DNA of 64,000 bases from Atriophallophorus winterbourni (lineage: Eukaryota; Platyhelminthes; Trematoda; Plagiorchiida; Microphallidae). Made by a program: the position numbers and the translations under genes. The notes under the pieces were generated by a model. It was not told the origin of the DNA and made no database searches. It was given only the letters and a program-made list of their open reading frames with translations. Positions 39,780 to 51,252 of this stretch are shown here, one piece after another. Position 1 is the first letter of the stretch. Each line of letters starts with the position of its first letter. Location of the stretch: positions 23,330 to 87,329 of the forward strand of contig JACCGJ010020624.1 in the NCBI GenBank assembly GCA_013407085.1. The letters run 5' to 3'.

Positions 39780-41800
39780 TTATGAACTTGGGATCTCATG
39801 AGTGTAAAGAATGTCTAAAGAAGAGTTTATGTTAAGGATTTGGGATAGTGAGTGAACCGTGAGAGTTCCTACAAGCGTTTCAAATTTTCCTGTAGATGTG
39901 CACATACGGAAATGTAGCGGAAGAGAATTCCAAAGTTGTGAATATCTTATTAAGAAGAAGTTACGTATAACTTTAGCACGAGACAAATGGAGATTCAATA
40001 GCCTTGTTCGATTGCGCAAATCATATTGAATATAATCGCGAAAGCGCATGCCAGACTGAAGCTTAACTCGCTGCTGGGTAATGATTCGGAAAAACAGAAT
40101 GCAGATTCAGACGAATTCTGCGTAGCCATAGTGGTTCGGCACTCAGCAAATTACACCTTTCAAGATAAGGCAAAGGGTAAAAATTGCCTAAAGTTATTTT
40201 GGTGAAAGTACGTTGAAGTCTCTCTAAGCGAAAACAATCACGCCTCCCCATGTGGGAATATATGATATTACAATAATTAAGAATTGGCAGGACCTTCATT
40301 TTATATAGTGCAATTTTACATTCGCGTAAGAGGAATTTATGGTTAATTAAGCCAAAGTGTTGTCGTGGTCTCGTGAGATGTCTTGCTTGCTCATTAATGT
40401 TGAGAGAAGAGGAATACCTAAATCTGCGGTCCCTAACTTCTGCAGAAGGACTTATGGTTGAGCCAATTAATGTAAGTGTGTCACAGGGGATTAAGCAGCG
40501 TAATCCTATATCCTATTTCTGACATTTAGTTTGAGCCATTGACTTGCAACAATCTCTGGATTTTTCAAAATATCGTACAATGTTCCGATTCCTGAGTCGA
40601 CTGAATACTCACAACGTTCGACTAAAACGTTTGGCACGAGCACTTCAGAGTAATAAATTTCGAGAGCATTTGTAGTTTCCAATGCGGTCTCGGTGAGTTT
40701 TCCACCATTCTGGACGGCGAAAATCCCTGGTTTGAATTTAGCTTTCGCGTTCATGATTTTGTATAGTAACTTGGCGTTGCGTTCCATTTTTGAAAGCAGC
40801 AACAATTGGTGCGTTTTCTTATACGCTCGAATAAGTGGAGCCACTTTGTTGCATAACATGCGGAAATGTTACCAAGACGTAGAAGTATTGTTGGTTTTAT
40901 GCTTCATTCACGCTGCTTCAGCGCTATGCACGTTTTGTGGATCGGATCTTTTAGGAACGATCTGCAAGTTCTCGTCTATCTTCGATCTCAGAAAATCTTA
41001 AAGTTCGTTCCATTGAGAGTCAGGGCTTACGTTGCCCATCTGTCAATGCTGAATCTGCACGACCGATTTAGTGAGAGCCAATTTATCTACCCGGCGAACC
41101 ACCCCATTCCGAGCAAGTGATTGATTAGTACTGCAAACATACTTGAACATAAGCACGGAATGGTCACTGAGACACAACGGAGCATAGGAATCCGATTGCT
41201 TCGACAGACTGTTCTTCAGATGTTAACACAAAATCCGAAACGGATGGACGAACAGATCCTGTTCTACGAGTGCATTCGTGAACATATTTGTATAAAGGGA
41301 CCAAATCTAGTACCTCTCGAAATCGGTATTCTAGAGTTTGTGGGGAGTGAACGTTCCTGAGATAAAGGGTAGGCAGGTTAAAATCACCCATAATAAGTAT
41401 TGTTACTTGCTGAGTGCGAGGCAAGCGCTGAAGCACTTGAATAAACCTTTTGTTGTACGACTACGTAGATGAAAGAGTCCAGCAGACCACACCAGTCATG
41501 CGAACTTTACCAGACATCAGCGTAAAAGTACACCAAGTTGTATGTCGAGGGTGACGTCTGTGTTGTCCATTAGACGGCACCGGAGACGAATATGATAATA
41601 AAAGCAACACAGCCACCAATACTCTCTCGATCGTTTCTTATCAAATACATATTTGGAATGAATATATCCGTTTCCATAATAGCGATAATGTCCAGTGAGT
41701 AGTGCGAGCATATTTCAATTAACTCTGCCCATTTGTTCGAAAGTCTTTGCGCATTTGTATATAAACATCTGACAAAGTTTGCAGTGTTCAAATCAAGTTT
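39780..41800 (-). mobile_element. LINE (CR1/Jockey-like) with endonuclease, RT palm deleted
   Basis: Minus strand order: endonuclease start FVRCLYTNAQRLSNKWAELI and DIIAIMETDIF (41791-41517), endonuclease core ILIMGDFNLPTLYLRN (41436-41164), spacer with YKIMNAKAKFKPGIFAVQNG (40859-40506), then a jump to the thumb ILNYCNIIYS and RLERLQRTFTKITLGNFYPL (40299-40063) and the C-terminal FFLIRYSQLWNSLPLHF (40049-39780). The FADD-bearing palm is absent between about 40500 and 40300. Confidence 0.85.
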
Positions 41801-42404
41801 TCTGGAGAGTCTTGCTTATCTGGAGCTTAGCCGGCTGAAACATTGAGCAAGTGTGCCCTAGGTTCGTTGCTTGGAATCAACGGAAAAGAAAGATACATGG
41901 ATTGTGTACATCATGATAGAATTTATGGGAATCAAACAAAGTTAATAATAGATGGAGAATAAATGTTTTGTGATTCTTGTATTTTTCGATTGCCTTTCGA
42001 CAAATATCTCTACAGCATAGCTGGATGTAGAAAAATCAGAAAGAGTTGGATTTGTTGAAATGACTTTGTGGTGGTCAGTTAATAGCAGCATTTCACAAAA
42101 ACAAAATCCTGGATGTTCTGTTTGGTCAGTAGATTAAGACAGCCCTCTACTACCCTTTCCGAATGATGAGTGATTTTCTGAAGATGCAAATCCTCTGCGC
42201 AATATGAAAGAGCAGATTTTTCTAGGCTTAATTCTGTTAAAGCTAGCAGAAATCCGATGATATTTATTTCATTATGTACCGGGGATTGTCAGTATTTTTT
42301 AGAATACTCGTCAATGCTCGGAACTCAAACTACTAAAATAAAATATAACTGTAAGAATGCGTATAACTTTTAACAACCATAATGTTTAGAGGTCCTGGTA
42401 TTAC
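41801..42404. other. Spacer with no recognised feature
   Basis: May include the 5' UTR of the minus-strand LINE. No ORF or repeat I can name. Confidence 0.4.
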
Positions 42405-42409
42405 ACAGG

Positions 42410-42695
42410 GTAGAGCTAATATTCCAATGGTTGTCAGAGCCAGGGTGGCAGTGATGATAAGTTCCCACTGTCTATAAAATACTTTCATATGGCGTGCGTC
42501 TCAAATAGCCTCTGACAACCAAGTCCGGAGAAGGGGCAAGGGCGAGTGAAAGGCGCCTGAAAAGCAGTTTTCGGGCAGATGGAGCACGTTAGCACGTTTA
42601 AGGGAAGGAAAACCCTGATTTTAAAACCTCACTGTCTTGCGGAATACCCGATCGCGGGAAAGGCTTCGGGAGACTAGCCTGAGAAAATTCTGTAG
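42410..42695 (+). repeat. SINE-like repeat A, 3'-truncated copy
   Basis: Shares ggttgtcagagcc-ggggtggcag, tatggcgtgcgtctcaaata, agcctctgacaaccaagtcc and ggaaaggcttcgggaga with the complete copy at 43342-43894. An aattc pentamer run follows at 42735-42755. Confidence 0.75.
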
Positions 42696-42913
42696 CAGTG
42701 TCTCTTAGACGGTTGGTTGGTGCATACCACATTTCAATTCAATTCAATTCAATTTTACTGGTCTAGAGAGCATATAGCTTGACAAAAACCACAGAATAAT
42801 ATGGGAATTACGAATAACATGGGTAGAAAAAACGGGATTTGTTTGCTTACTGAGAAGTTCAGGAATCAAGTAAAAATCTATTGGAAAGAAACTGGTTTGA
42901 AAGTCCAAAGCTT

Positions 42914-44480
42914 TTATGGTGTAAAATATATGGGTTCAAAGTTTGGATTGGTCAACATGAAATTGTCCAAATTCGATTTGAATATATACAAGTTGGGTGA
43001 ATGTGCAACATTACAGGATAAGGAGTTCCAGGTAAAGCATACACGTATAGAATAAAAATACCTTCGACAGTTTAGTCTCGAGTCGGGAATAAGTACTGTA
43101 TAGTCGTGACTCCGGCTAGTTCTGTGTGGTAGTCGCGTGAATAGTTGGTTCAGGGGATGGTTGGGGGTATGCAGTATATTGAACATAAGTATCAAATCAC
43201 CTCTAAGACGGCGGTAGCGAAAGTCGAATAGCTTGAGACTTGCAATACGATCATCGTATTGTTTGTGCTTTCAACCGCGTATGATCTTGCTGGTCCGATG
43301 ATATATTCTCTGCAAGAGGCTGATGTCCTTCTGTAGCCAGGGTTCCAAAGGTTGTCATAGCCGGGGGTGGCAGTGGGGATAAGCTCCACTGTTTATAAAA
43401 TGCTCCCATATGGCATGCGTCTCAAATAGCCTCTGACAACCAAGTCCAGCTTCTGGCCTGCACGAGTGGCTCTCACAGCCCGGCGGAACTGCTTCTACCA
43501 ACAGGAGAAGGGGCGAGGGCGAGTGACTGGCGCCTGAAAACCAGTTTGCTTCGGGCAGATGTAGCTCGTTAGCCTGGGAGGGCATTTCATCTAAGGGAAG
43601 GAAAACCCTGATTTTAAACCTCCGCTGCCTTGTGGGATACCCGATCGCGGGAAAGGCTTCGGGAGAAAACCCTGAGGAAAAACCTGGAACAGAGTCTGGT
43701 AGACCACCTCTTTCTGGCAACTCCCTGCTGCCTTGCAGGTCGCACTTGGTTGTGCAAAGGCTAGAGAAGCTGACTCGAACAAACGCCGAGTGGTGCTGGG
43801 GACGCCGCTTTGTACCCAAATTCCCAAGAATCTTCATTAAAGCCGACTCTTTTTCCAGGAGGAGATAGTCACACAAAGTAAGTGAAGTAAGTAAGTAGCC
43901 AGGTTGACCAAGCCTGAACCGCATACTCCATGGTTGGCCTCAAATACGTATTAATTATTCGATGAACGGTTTGCTTAGTGAAACTCCCGAACACGCGTTT
44001 TAGCATTAGCAGTACTCGTGACGTCTTTTCATAGACAGCTGTGACGTTATGTGACGGTTTCAAAGTGCTGCTCACCCACACACCCAAGTCCTTTTTCTTG
44101 TCAATGCTTTCAAGAATATGGGAACCAAGGGTGTAGGAGTACTCGAAATGTCTTCCAACAGTCAGTACCTTGCATTTTCTGAGATTGAAAGGTAGTTCAT
44201 TTCTAAACGACCAGTCTTGTAAGGCATCGAGGTCCAGCTGAAGCTCTCTGCAATCCTCGGTTGTACGTACTTGTGTCCACAGCTTGATGTCATCCGCAAA
44301 AAACAAGATTTTGCAGCGAACAAGTTTAGGAAAATCGTTGACATACATCAGGAAAAGAAGTGGTCCAAGCACTGATCCCTGCGGCACCCTACTCGTTACT
44401 GTAATAGGTCGTGACAAAGCACCATCAACCCTTACTCGAATGACACGGTCGCGGAGATAATCCTCAAACAGGCTAGTAAT
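42914..44480 (-). mobile_element. LINE (Jockey/CR1-like) RT and C-terminus, split by a nested repeat
   Basis: RT part at 44417-43904: RVPQGSVLGPLLFLMYVNDF, catalytic FFADDIKLW, KKKDLGVWVSSTLK and MEYAVQAWSTWL. The protein continues past the insert at 43332 with WLQKDISLLQRIYHR, RGDLILMFN and SRLNCRRYFYSIRVCFTWNS to about 42914. Same family as 492-1460. It lies antisense, upstream of OGT. The RT block itself is intact, but the endonuclease is missing. Confidence 0.9.
43342..43894 (+). repeat. SINE-like repeat A, complete copy nested in a LINE
   Basis: A 553-bp insert in the LINE RT gene, flanked by the 9-bp duplication gtagccagg (43333-43341 and 43895-43903); removing it rejoins the LINE reading frame region. 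It begins gttccaaaggttgtcatagc and ends in agtaagtgaagtaagtaa. It contains aggaggagatagtc near the 3' end. Other copies lie at 9.6, 42.4 and 44.5 kb. It has no coding capacity I trust; its longest ORFs are Pro/Arg-rich and look like chance. Confidence 0.8.
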
Positions 44481-44525
44481 GAACCCTTGATTCCACTAGC
44501 TCCATCTTTTGTATTACCAGACTGT

Positions 44526-44700
44526 GGTTGACTGGCAACTCCCTGCTGCCTTGCACTTGGTTGTGCAAAGGCTAGAGAAGCTGACTCGAGAAAAAGCTGA
44601 GTGGTTCTGGGAACGCCGCTTTGTACCCCAATTCCCAAGTCCTTTCTTTGAAGCCGACACATCCTCCAGGAGGAGATAGTCGCACAAAAGCAAAAGCATG
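44526..44700 (+). repeat. SINE-like repeat A, 5'-truncated copy
   Basis: Matches the right third of the complete copy (ctggcaactccctgctgcc, gcaaaggctagagaagctga, aggaggagatagtc), with the extra internal ggtcg missing. Confidence 0.75.
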
Positions 44701-45134
44701 ATTCAAAAACGATATCCGGTATATCCAAAATGTAGACTGATTGACTTTCCACGGAGGTTACCAACTGACAAAACGACAACTTTGACAGGTTTATGTGCTC
44801 TTCAGTATTATACACCCGTAATAAATCCTGGACAGTCGATTGGCTTAACAGCGGCTAATTTTATTGTGCTAACTAAATTCGAATAAACCTTATTTTATAT
44901 AACTTTTTAGTTACTCTTCTAGCTAATAATAGAGAAATGAACCCAATATATTTGATAAAAATTGTTTTTAAAAATAATATATTTAGTTTTAATACACTAA
45001 TTATATAACATTCGGCGCCATTGTTTTTATTATTACTGCCTTATTCATGTCGGCGATGCTAGAACGTCGTTCTGTTTTGCGGTTGGCTGACGCCACAAGT
45101 AATAGATTTTCTTTTATTTTCATCGTTTATGCAG
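44700..45134 (+). other. OGT 5' flank or intron
   Basis: No recognisable first exon. An ATG at 45047 is in frame with the first recognised OGT exon through the acceptor region, giving [20 protein letters not shown] before a pyrimidine-rich tract. It could be the start if no splicing occurs, but the tttatgcag acceptor suggests a further upstream exon. Confidence 0.4.
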
Positions 45135-48100
45135 GTCTCGCTGAATTGGCACATCGAGAATATCAGGCCGGAGAGTATGAACGTGCTGAACAGCATTGCA
45201 TGCAACTTTGGCATCAAGACCCTGAGAATACGTCTACGTTACTTCTGTTGAGCTCCATTCATTTTCAATGTCGGCGTATGGAGCGCTCGGCGTATTTCAG
45301 CCAACTGGCTATCAAGCAGAACCCGCTGATGGCAGAAGCTTACTCTAATTTGGGAAATGTTTTCAAAGAGCGTGGTCAATTGAAGGAAGCCATTGATAAC
45401 TATCGTCATGCATTGAGCATCAAGCCTGACTTTATCGATGGATACATCAATTTAGCGGCAGCATTAGTTGCTGCTGGAGACATGGAATCGGCAGTGAACG
45501 CCTATAGTACTGCCCTCCAGTTCAATCCAGTCAGTTTCTTTGTTTGCGTTAACTTTTTTTTCAGGATTTGTATTGTGTCCGTAGTGACCTCGGCAACTTA
45601 CTAAAGGCTCTTGGCCGATTAGATGAAGCCAAAGTAAGTATTTTTAAATAAAAAGCGCTGCGATCACCTGCTAATAACATTTGTAACGGCTGTCGCTGCC
45701 GCGCTGCTAGGTACTCAGATCAATGGTTGCAGTCCATTCGCCACCATCTCTAATTTTGTGAGACTTTTTCTTTCAAACAGCAATTCATATCAATTTTGGC
45801 AGTCGAATGAATCTGGTGAGCGCCTCGGTTGTCGGCTGGTTCAATGCTTATCGGATTTGTGAGTCCTCTAGAATGTTTTGCGCGGCTCATGAAAGGTATC
45901 TAGACACTGCGCAATCGTAATTTGTTTCGGTTGAAGCAGGTAGGATTTCTATTAGGTGTTTTGTTATCGCGCTTGCATGCAACGCAAATACATCAAGACA
46001 AATGTCTTGCGCGCTGCGCGTTATTTTTTGCGTGCTCAAATCGTTTTTGCTTTCTCCAGTCTTGCTACCTCAAAGCCATAGAAACATGCCCGACTTTCGC
46101 AGTTGCCTGGAGCAATCTTGGTTGCGTGTTCAATGCCCAGAATGAAATTTGGCTGGCCATCCATCATTTTGAAAAGGTTTGCGTTATATTTTGTATAGAC
46201 ATTAATTGCAGGCTGTAACTTTGGATCCAACTTTCCTGGACGCATATGTCAATCTCGGAAATGTCCTGAAAGAAGCTCGTATTTTTGATCGTGCCGTCGC
46301 AGCTTATATACGTGCACTAGCGCTCTCTCCCAACAATGCAGTAGTGCATGGAAATCTTGCTTGCGTGTACTACGAGCAAAATTTAATTGATTTAGCTATT
46401 GATACTTACAAACGTGCGATAGAGTTGCAACCAAACTTTCCTGATGCTTACTGCAACCTGGCTAACGCTTTGAAAGAAAAAGGGAAAGTTGGAGAGGCTG
46501 AAGAGTATTACAATACAGCTTTGCGACTTTGTCCTACTCACGCAGATTCCCTCAACAATCTCGCGAATATCAAGCGCGAACAAGGTAAAGCCGAGGAAGC
46601 CATACGTCTGTACGTGCGCGCTTTGGAGATTTATCCGGAGTTCGCAGTTGCCCATTCCAACCTCGCAAGCATGTTACAACTGCAAGGAAAATTACAAGAA
46701 GCGCTTCTTCATTACCGCGAAGCCATACGTATATCCCCAACATTTGCTGACGCATATTCAAATATGGGAAATACCCTCAAAGAACTTCAAGATGTTCAAG
46801 GCGCAATGCAATGCTATCAGCGTGCTATCCAAATCAATCCAGCATTCGCGGATGCCCATTCGAACCTAGCCAGCATATTGAAAGATAGTGGTAATCTTGC
46901 AGAAGCTATAACATCATATAAAACCGCATTGAAGTTAAAGCCTAATTTTCCCGATGCGTTCTGCAACCTTGCTCATTGCTTGCAAATTGTTTGTGATTGG
47001 TCTGACTACAAACACAGAATGAAAAAATTAGTTCTCATGGTCCAGGATCAATTAGAATCTAATCGCCTACCTTCTGTTCACCCTCATCACTCGATGCTTT
47101 ATCCACTCTCACATGATCAAAGACGAAAAATCGCAGGAAAACATGCTTCGCTCTGCCTCGAAAAAGTTTCACTTTTGCATCACCCTCCATTTCGTTTTCC
47201 GAGAAAACTGAACCCCGGTCAACGTCTTAGAATCGGATACGTCAGTTCTGATTTTTGCAATCATCCAACAAGTCATCTTATGCAAAGCATTCCGGGATTT
47301 CATGACCGTACTAAAGTAGAAATTTTCTGCTATTCACTAGCTCCCGATGACGGAACCAATTTCAGAGCCAAAGTGGCAAACGAGGCCGAACATTTCGTTG
47401 ATTTGAGTGGTATTCAGTGCCACGGCCGTGCTGCCGATAAAATCGCGAGCGATGGTATACACATTTTGTTGAACATGAACGGTTATACGAAGGGAGCGAG
47501 AAATGAAATATTTGCTTTGAAACCAGCTCCCATTCAAGCAATGTGGTTGGGCTACCCTGGTACTAGTGGTTCAACATTCATGGACTATATTATTACTGAT
47601 TCGGTTACGTCACCCATGCATTTAAGCGCTCAATATTCGGAAAAGCTAGCTTACATGCCCAAAACGTTTTTCATTGGCGATCACTATCAAATGTTTCCGC
47701 ATCTTCGGAATCGCGTCATCCTGGAAGGCGCAGAAGACGGCAATCAACGCCGCACTGTGGATAATTCTATTATTGTATGTGGATTAGATATCAAGCCACT
47801 GCTACAAGTGGCTTCTGTCCGCGAAGTGACTTACGGCGGTCATGTTGTTGAGACTAATGGCAATCAGAGAAAGGAGATCTGCCACTATGTCACCTTGACT
47901 GTCCTCACTTTACCAACGTTGCAGCCCATACACACTATGATTCGTACAAACAGTCCATCTTGTACGATTAATGGAGTGACCGTTCACAACGGATTAGTTA
48001 CTCAACAAACGCAATCAAAAGCTGCCGCTGGTGAAGAGGTTCCTCGTGATTTAATCCTTACATCAAGGCAACATTACGGTCTACCGGAGGACGCTGTTGT

Positions 48101-48786
48101 ATTTTGCAATTTTAACCAATTATACAAAATTGATCCATCTACGATGCGCATGTGGGTTGAAATATTGAAAAATGTTCCGAATTCTGTTCTGTGGTTATTG
48201 CGTTTTCCTGCTGCCGGCGAGGCTGGTGCATTAGCTGCTGCGGCGGAAATGGGACTGCAGCACGTTCAGCGCCGAATAATTTTCAGCAACGTAGCTCCTA
48301 AAGAGGAACATGTTCGGCGTGGACAGGTTTGTTCATATTCTAATTATTATCCCAGGTTGCCGATGTTTGTCTTGATACACCGTTATGCAATGGTCATACC
48401 ACGGGGATGGATGTTCTCTGGGCGGGTTGTCCTGTTGTGACACTCCCACTTGAAACACTTGCAAGTCGAGTTGCCGCTAGCCAACTTCATACACTTGGAT
48501 GCCCTGAGTTAGTAGCCTCCAGTCAAGAAGATTATATTCGCATTGCAACGAAGTTAGGAACAAATCGCGAATACCTTCAAGCGGTGCGAGCTAAAGTGAG
48601 ATAAAAATTTTGATTAATTTTATTTATTAGGTTTGGAAGGCACGTGAGTCCTCGCAACTATTCAACTGTCGCGCGTACGCATCTGATTTGGAAGCGCTTT
48701 ACACGCGCATGTGGCAGAAATATGAGTCCGGTTCACTGGATCACATTACGGATTGGTCTAACGGAAGCGAACGCGATGCTTCCTGA
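45135..48786 (+). CDS. OGT: OGT, UDP-GlcNAc:protein O-GlcNAc transferase (110-kDa type)
   Basis: Exons: 45135-45529, 45565-45633, 46060-46176, 46212-48326, 48356-48595, 48631-48786; 1029 codons, near the human length of 1046 aa. OGT adds single GlcNAc residues to Ser/Thr of nuclear and cytosolic proteins. The N-terminal half is a superhelix of about 12-13 TPR units ([40 protein letters not shown]), then the GT41 catalytic halves. Catalytic landmarks are kept: HPTSHLMQS (His codon 47262-47264, human H498) and NQLYKIDPS (Lys codon 48126-48128, human K842), also [20 protein letters not shown] and [14 protein letters not shown]. The intervening domain between the halves (about 47700-48010) is strongly diverged. 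Four of five introns are 29-35 nt. The exact start is unresolved; the last codons before TGA at 48786 differ from vertebrates. Confidence 0.95.
45530..46211 (+). other. OGT introns 1-3 (35, 426 and 35 nt)
   Basis: Intron 1 is 45530-45564 (gtcagt to ttttcag), intron 2 is 45634-46059 (gtaagt to tctccag), intron 3 is 46177-46211 (gtttgc to ttgcag). Each removal restores the conserved TPR reading: [36 protein letters not shown]. Introns 1 and 3 are both exactly 35 nt. Confidence 0.9.
48327..48630 (+). other. OGT introns 4 (29 nt) and 5 (35 nt) around exon 5
   Basis: Intron 4, 48327-48355, runs gtttgt to tcccag and splits [15 protein letters not shown]. Intron 5, 48596-48630, runs gtgaga to attag and splits VRAK|VWKARES. 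Exon 5 (48356-48595) lies between. Both joins are phase 0 and agree with the animal OGT sequence. Confidence 0.9.
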
Positions 48787-49250
48787 TTTTTTGTCTACTA
48801 ATTAATGTGTAAATATACTTGTTTTACTTCCATAACAACAATTGTTGCGTTTTCACGCATTAAGGTAATGGTACACAATTAGATGAATCACAACACGTTG
48901 CTTTTATGAAGACGTACACGTCTTGAATTATATAATTGCTACACTAAGGCTTGCAAGTGATTTTTCATTTAAGGACAGCTCTGGCCACAACAAACAGCTT
49001 GTTACTCCAAGCTGGTTTGCATGTGTAATTGTTATATGCTGTGTAGAATCGAAGGCAGCTTTGTGGTAGCATATGAAAGATTTAGTTCTAATTGATTCAA
49101 TTACTCCCGGGTGATTTCAGAAGCTTAAATAAAGGTATATTGTAACCACATGGAAGTATACGGGTGATTTTAGAATCCGGAACGTGGTTTTCACCTGTCT
49201 GAGCCAGCCAAAAACATGGCGTATTAGCCTACGATATCATTGCTAATTGT
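48787..49250 (+). other. OGT 3' UTR and flank
   Basis: Non-coding. The first good AATAAA after the stop is at 49128-49133 (aagcttAAATAAAgg context), which would give a 3' UTR of about 350 nt. Nothing else recognised. Confidence 0.5.
49128..49133 (+). terminator. Candidate poly(A) signal of OGT
   Basis: AATAAA about 345 bp downstream of the OGT stop codon, before the RTE fragment begins. Confidence 0.5.
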
Positions 49251-49254
49251 AGTT

Positions 49255-49560
49255 AGCCTCCTTCGGTCGATATCGACCATGGATGTACATCACAATCGCA
49301 TGAATTTTCATGTTCCACAGCTCTTTGATTGACTAAACAGTCCGATTCTGGAGGAACTATCCCTCCCGCAGCGCTTGTAACAATAGACAGGACTCGGTCT
49401 TTGGTTGTCAGTTGCACGCCGGCGGCGTGATCTGCATTCAGCAGCCAAGAGCTGTATCTGCCCTTCCCAGCTTGCGGACGACGCTATACACAATGCCTCC
49501 GATGTGAGTGGTCAACAGCAAGTTCTTACCAACTCGCGGGTCAATGTCAAAATCTTTCAT
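49255..49560 (-). mobile_element. RTE-like LINE 3' end fragment
   Basis: Same element as 15936-15540: CGRDSSSRIGLFSQSKSC at the C-terminus, and ccttcggtcgatatcgacca at the edge. About 300 bp remain. Confidence 0.7.
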
Positions 49561-50187
49561 ATCTCTTTTCCAAACATCTTTTTACAGCAAGCGCGGTCTG
49601 CCCAATGGCCGACTTTATGATTTCAACGCACAATAGAGTAGATCTTTCGGAATACGGCCATTTTTCATTACAAGTCACCGCAGGCGGCGCTGTCGTAATA
49701 GGGTGAACATGCTTTGTAGACCAGATTTTGAAAGCACTTCAGCATTAGTCACTTTGTTCATCAACGATATTTTTAAGATACGGCGGATGCTCCCTAAATT
49801 GGAAAGCGTTCAGCCTCCGATTATTATTATTACGACAGCTCTAATTAGAAAAAAACTGGTTCAGGCTAAAATAATTTCACTGCTTTGTTTGATGACCACA
49901 TTTGTCTAACGGATCCATCCGTTTATTTTCTATTTATGGTTTCGTGGCTGACATTTACATGTTACAAACCTTGTAACCTAATGTGGAAATGGACGGCTTT
50001 TGAAAACCACGGATAGCTGTGATGAGCCATAATACTAAATTTCCCTGTTGCATCAAAGTTTATGCAGACTTTCCCATAACATACGATCACGCTTTTGCAG
50101 TCACCAGGTGGTAATAGTTTGGCCATGAAACAGAAGAAATCTTATGGCAAATAGTTGCACGACCACGAGAGGATCACTTTTTGTGGT
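49561..50187. other. Spacer without recognised feature
   Basis: No gene, repeat or motif I can support. Confidence 0.35.
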
Positions 50188-50515
50188 ATGGTATGAAAGC
50201 ACAAGCCTGATCCAGGCAAAGTGCCATACAGTCAGAGACTGCACGTGGGCTAAGATACTGTCAGGTTGCCCGGGCCTAGACAGATATGAGTGGAAGTAAA
50301 TTGTGATTGACTCGATTAAAAGCAATGCATGAAAACACAAGCCTGATCCAAGCGAGGTGCCGTACAGTCAAAGGCTGCGCATGGGGTGAGAAACTGTCAG
50401 GCTGCCCTGACCTAGACAGATATGAGAAATGAAAATAGAAATGGCATTAAGACTCCTGCGTGTTTCCGCATTCAGCTTATTACCGGTGGCAAATCAATTC
50501 AGCACGACGTTAGTT
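50188..50515 (+). repeat. Repeat B, two adjacent direct copies
   Basis: Core copies at 50188-50290 and 50325-50427. The second continues into the wider unit (actcctgcgtgtttccgcat, ttaccggtggcaaatcaatt) to about 50515. Confidence 0.85.
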
Positions 50516-50740
50516 GTACAGCACGTTTGTAGTAACAAACGTGAAAGCATCCAACTCTGCGAACATTCGTTCAATACGAAATCCGTGCTGCGACAGCGAA
50601 AATAATTTACGGGTTTCAAAGTGTGCGACCATACTTTCTGAGATTATACGCTCCATGACCTTCGCAATTACAGGCGGTAGTGCAACGGGGCGATAATCCC
50701 CAGCGTCAAATGGACAGCTACCTTTGAAGATACTGTTCAA
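50510..50740 (-). mobile_element. LINE RT N-terminal fragment
   Basis: FKGSCPFDAGDYRPVALPPV, IAKVMERIISESMVAHFETR and LSQHGFRIERM are the conserved RT entry of the 0.5/43-kb LINE family. It is cut before the palm. Confidence 0.8.
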
Positions 50741-50760
50741 AAACTAATGCAGATCGTACT

Positions 50761-50810
50761 GTCCCTAACTAGTGAGTGCAAATAAGACGGAACCGGTCGT
50801 AGAATGTGAT
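50761..50810 (+). ncRNA. Degenerate plus-strand hammerhead of the 20-kb type
   Basis: Reads AGTGAGTGC-AAATA-AGAC-GGAACCGGTCG, with the same spacing as copies at 20.1 and 21.6 kb; GAAA has become GGAA. It leads into a TA run 25 bp later. Confidence 0.4.
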
Positions 50811-50828
50811 GGAAAAACATACAAATAG

Positions 50829-50830
<2 letters not shown>

Positions 50831-50864
<34 letters not shown>
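50831..50864. repeat. (TA)n microsatellite
   Basis: About 34 bp of AT dinucleotides. Confidence 0.95.
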
Positions 50865-50870
<6 letters not shown>

Positions 50871-51079
50871 AATTTTCGCAATCCGATTCCATACCGGGCC
50901 AGCAAAAAAGGATAACCTCATTAATTTCCCACCATCCCAAAGCAGAGTAGGTATTCAACATGAACACAATATTCCGACAAAGTCCTTCAAGAGACTAAGA
51001 CATTTTGTCTGATCACAAGCTCGCTAATTAACCCTAAGAATCAATACCAAGAACACTCTTAGGCTTATCCGATTTCGCA

Positions 51080-51235
51080 GAGATGTCATCTTTAGCCCAT
51101 TTAGGCAACTCTAACATAATAATGGCAGGTGATTTCCAGTTTCATTTTTCTAGCTTCCCCCTCGCATCAATTACTTTCCCCACAGGAACAATTTCACGTG
51201 TTCCATGGACCCAAATGAATCCTGGATCGAGTAAA
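51080..51235 (+). mobile_element. Possible LINE endonuclease relic
   Basis: LGNSNIIMAGDFQFHFSSFP resembles the GDFN motif of LINE endonucleases (compare ILIMGDFNLP at 41.4 kb). Very short. Confidence 0.3.
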
Positions 51236-51252
51236 AAGGCTAACAATGGTTA

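Noticed and set aside
43355..43924. 189-codon minus-strand ORF across the nested repeat
   Set aside because: It spans the SINE-like insert, is Pro/Arg/Ser-rich, has no family signature and is not kept in other copies.
45047..45134. [10 protein letters not shown]... as the certain OGT N-terminus
   Set aside because: It runs through a pyrimidine tract and an AG acceptor exactly where the conserved exon begins, so it is kept only as a possible start.
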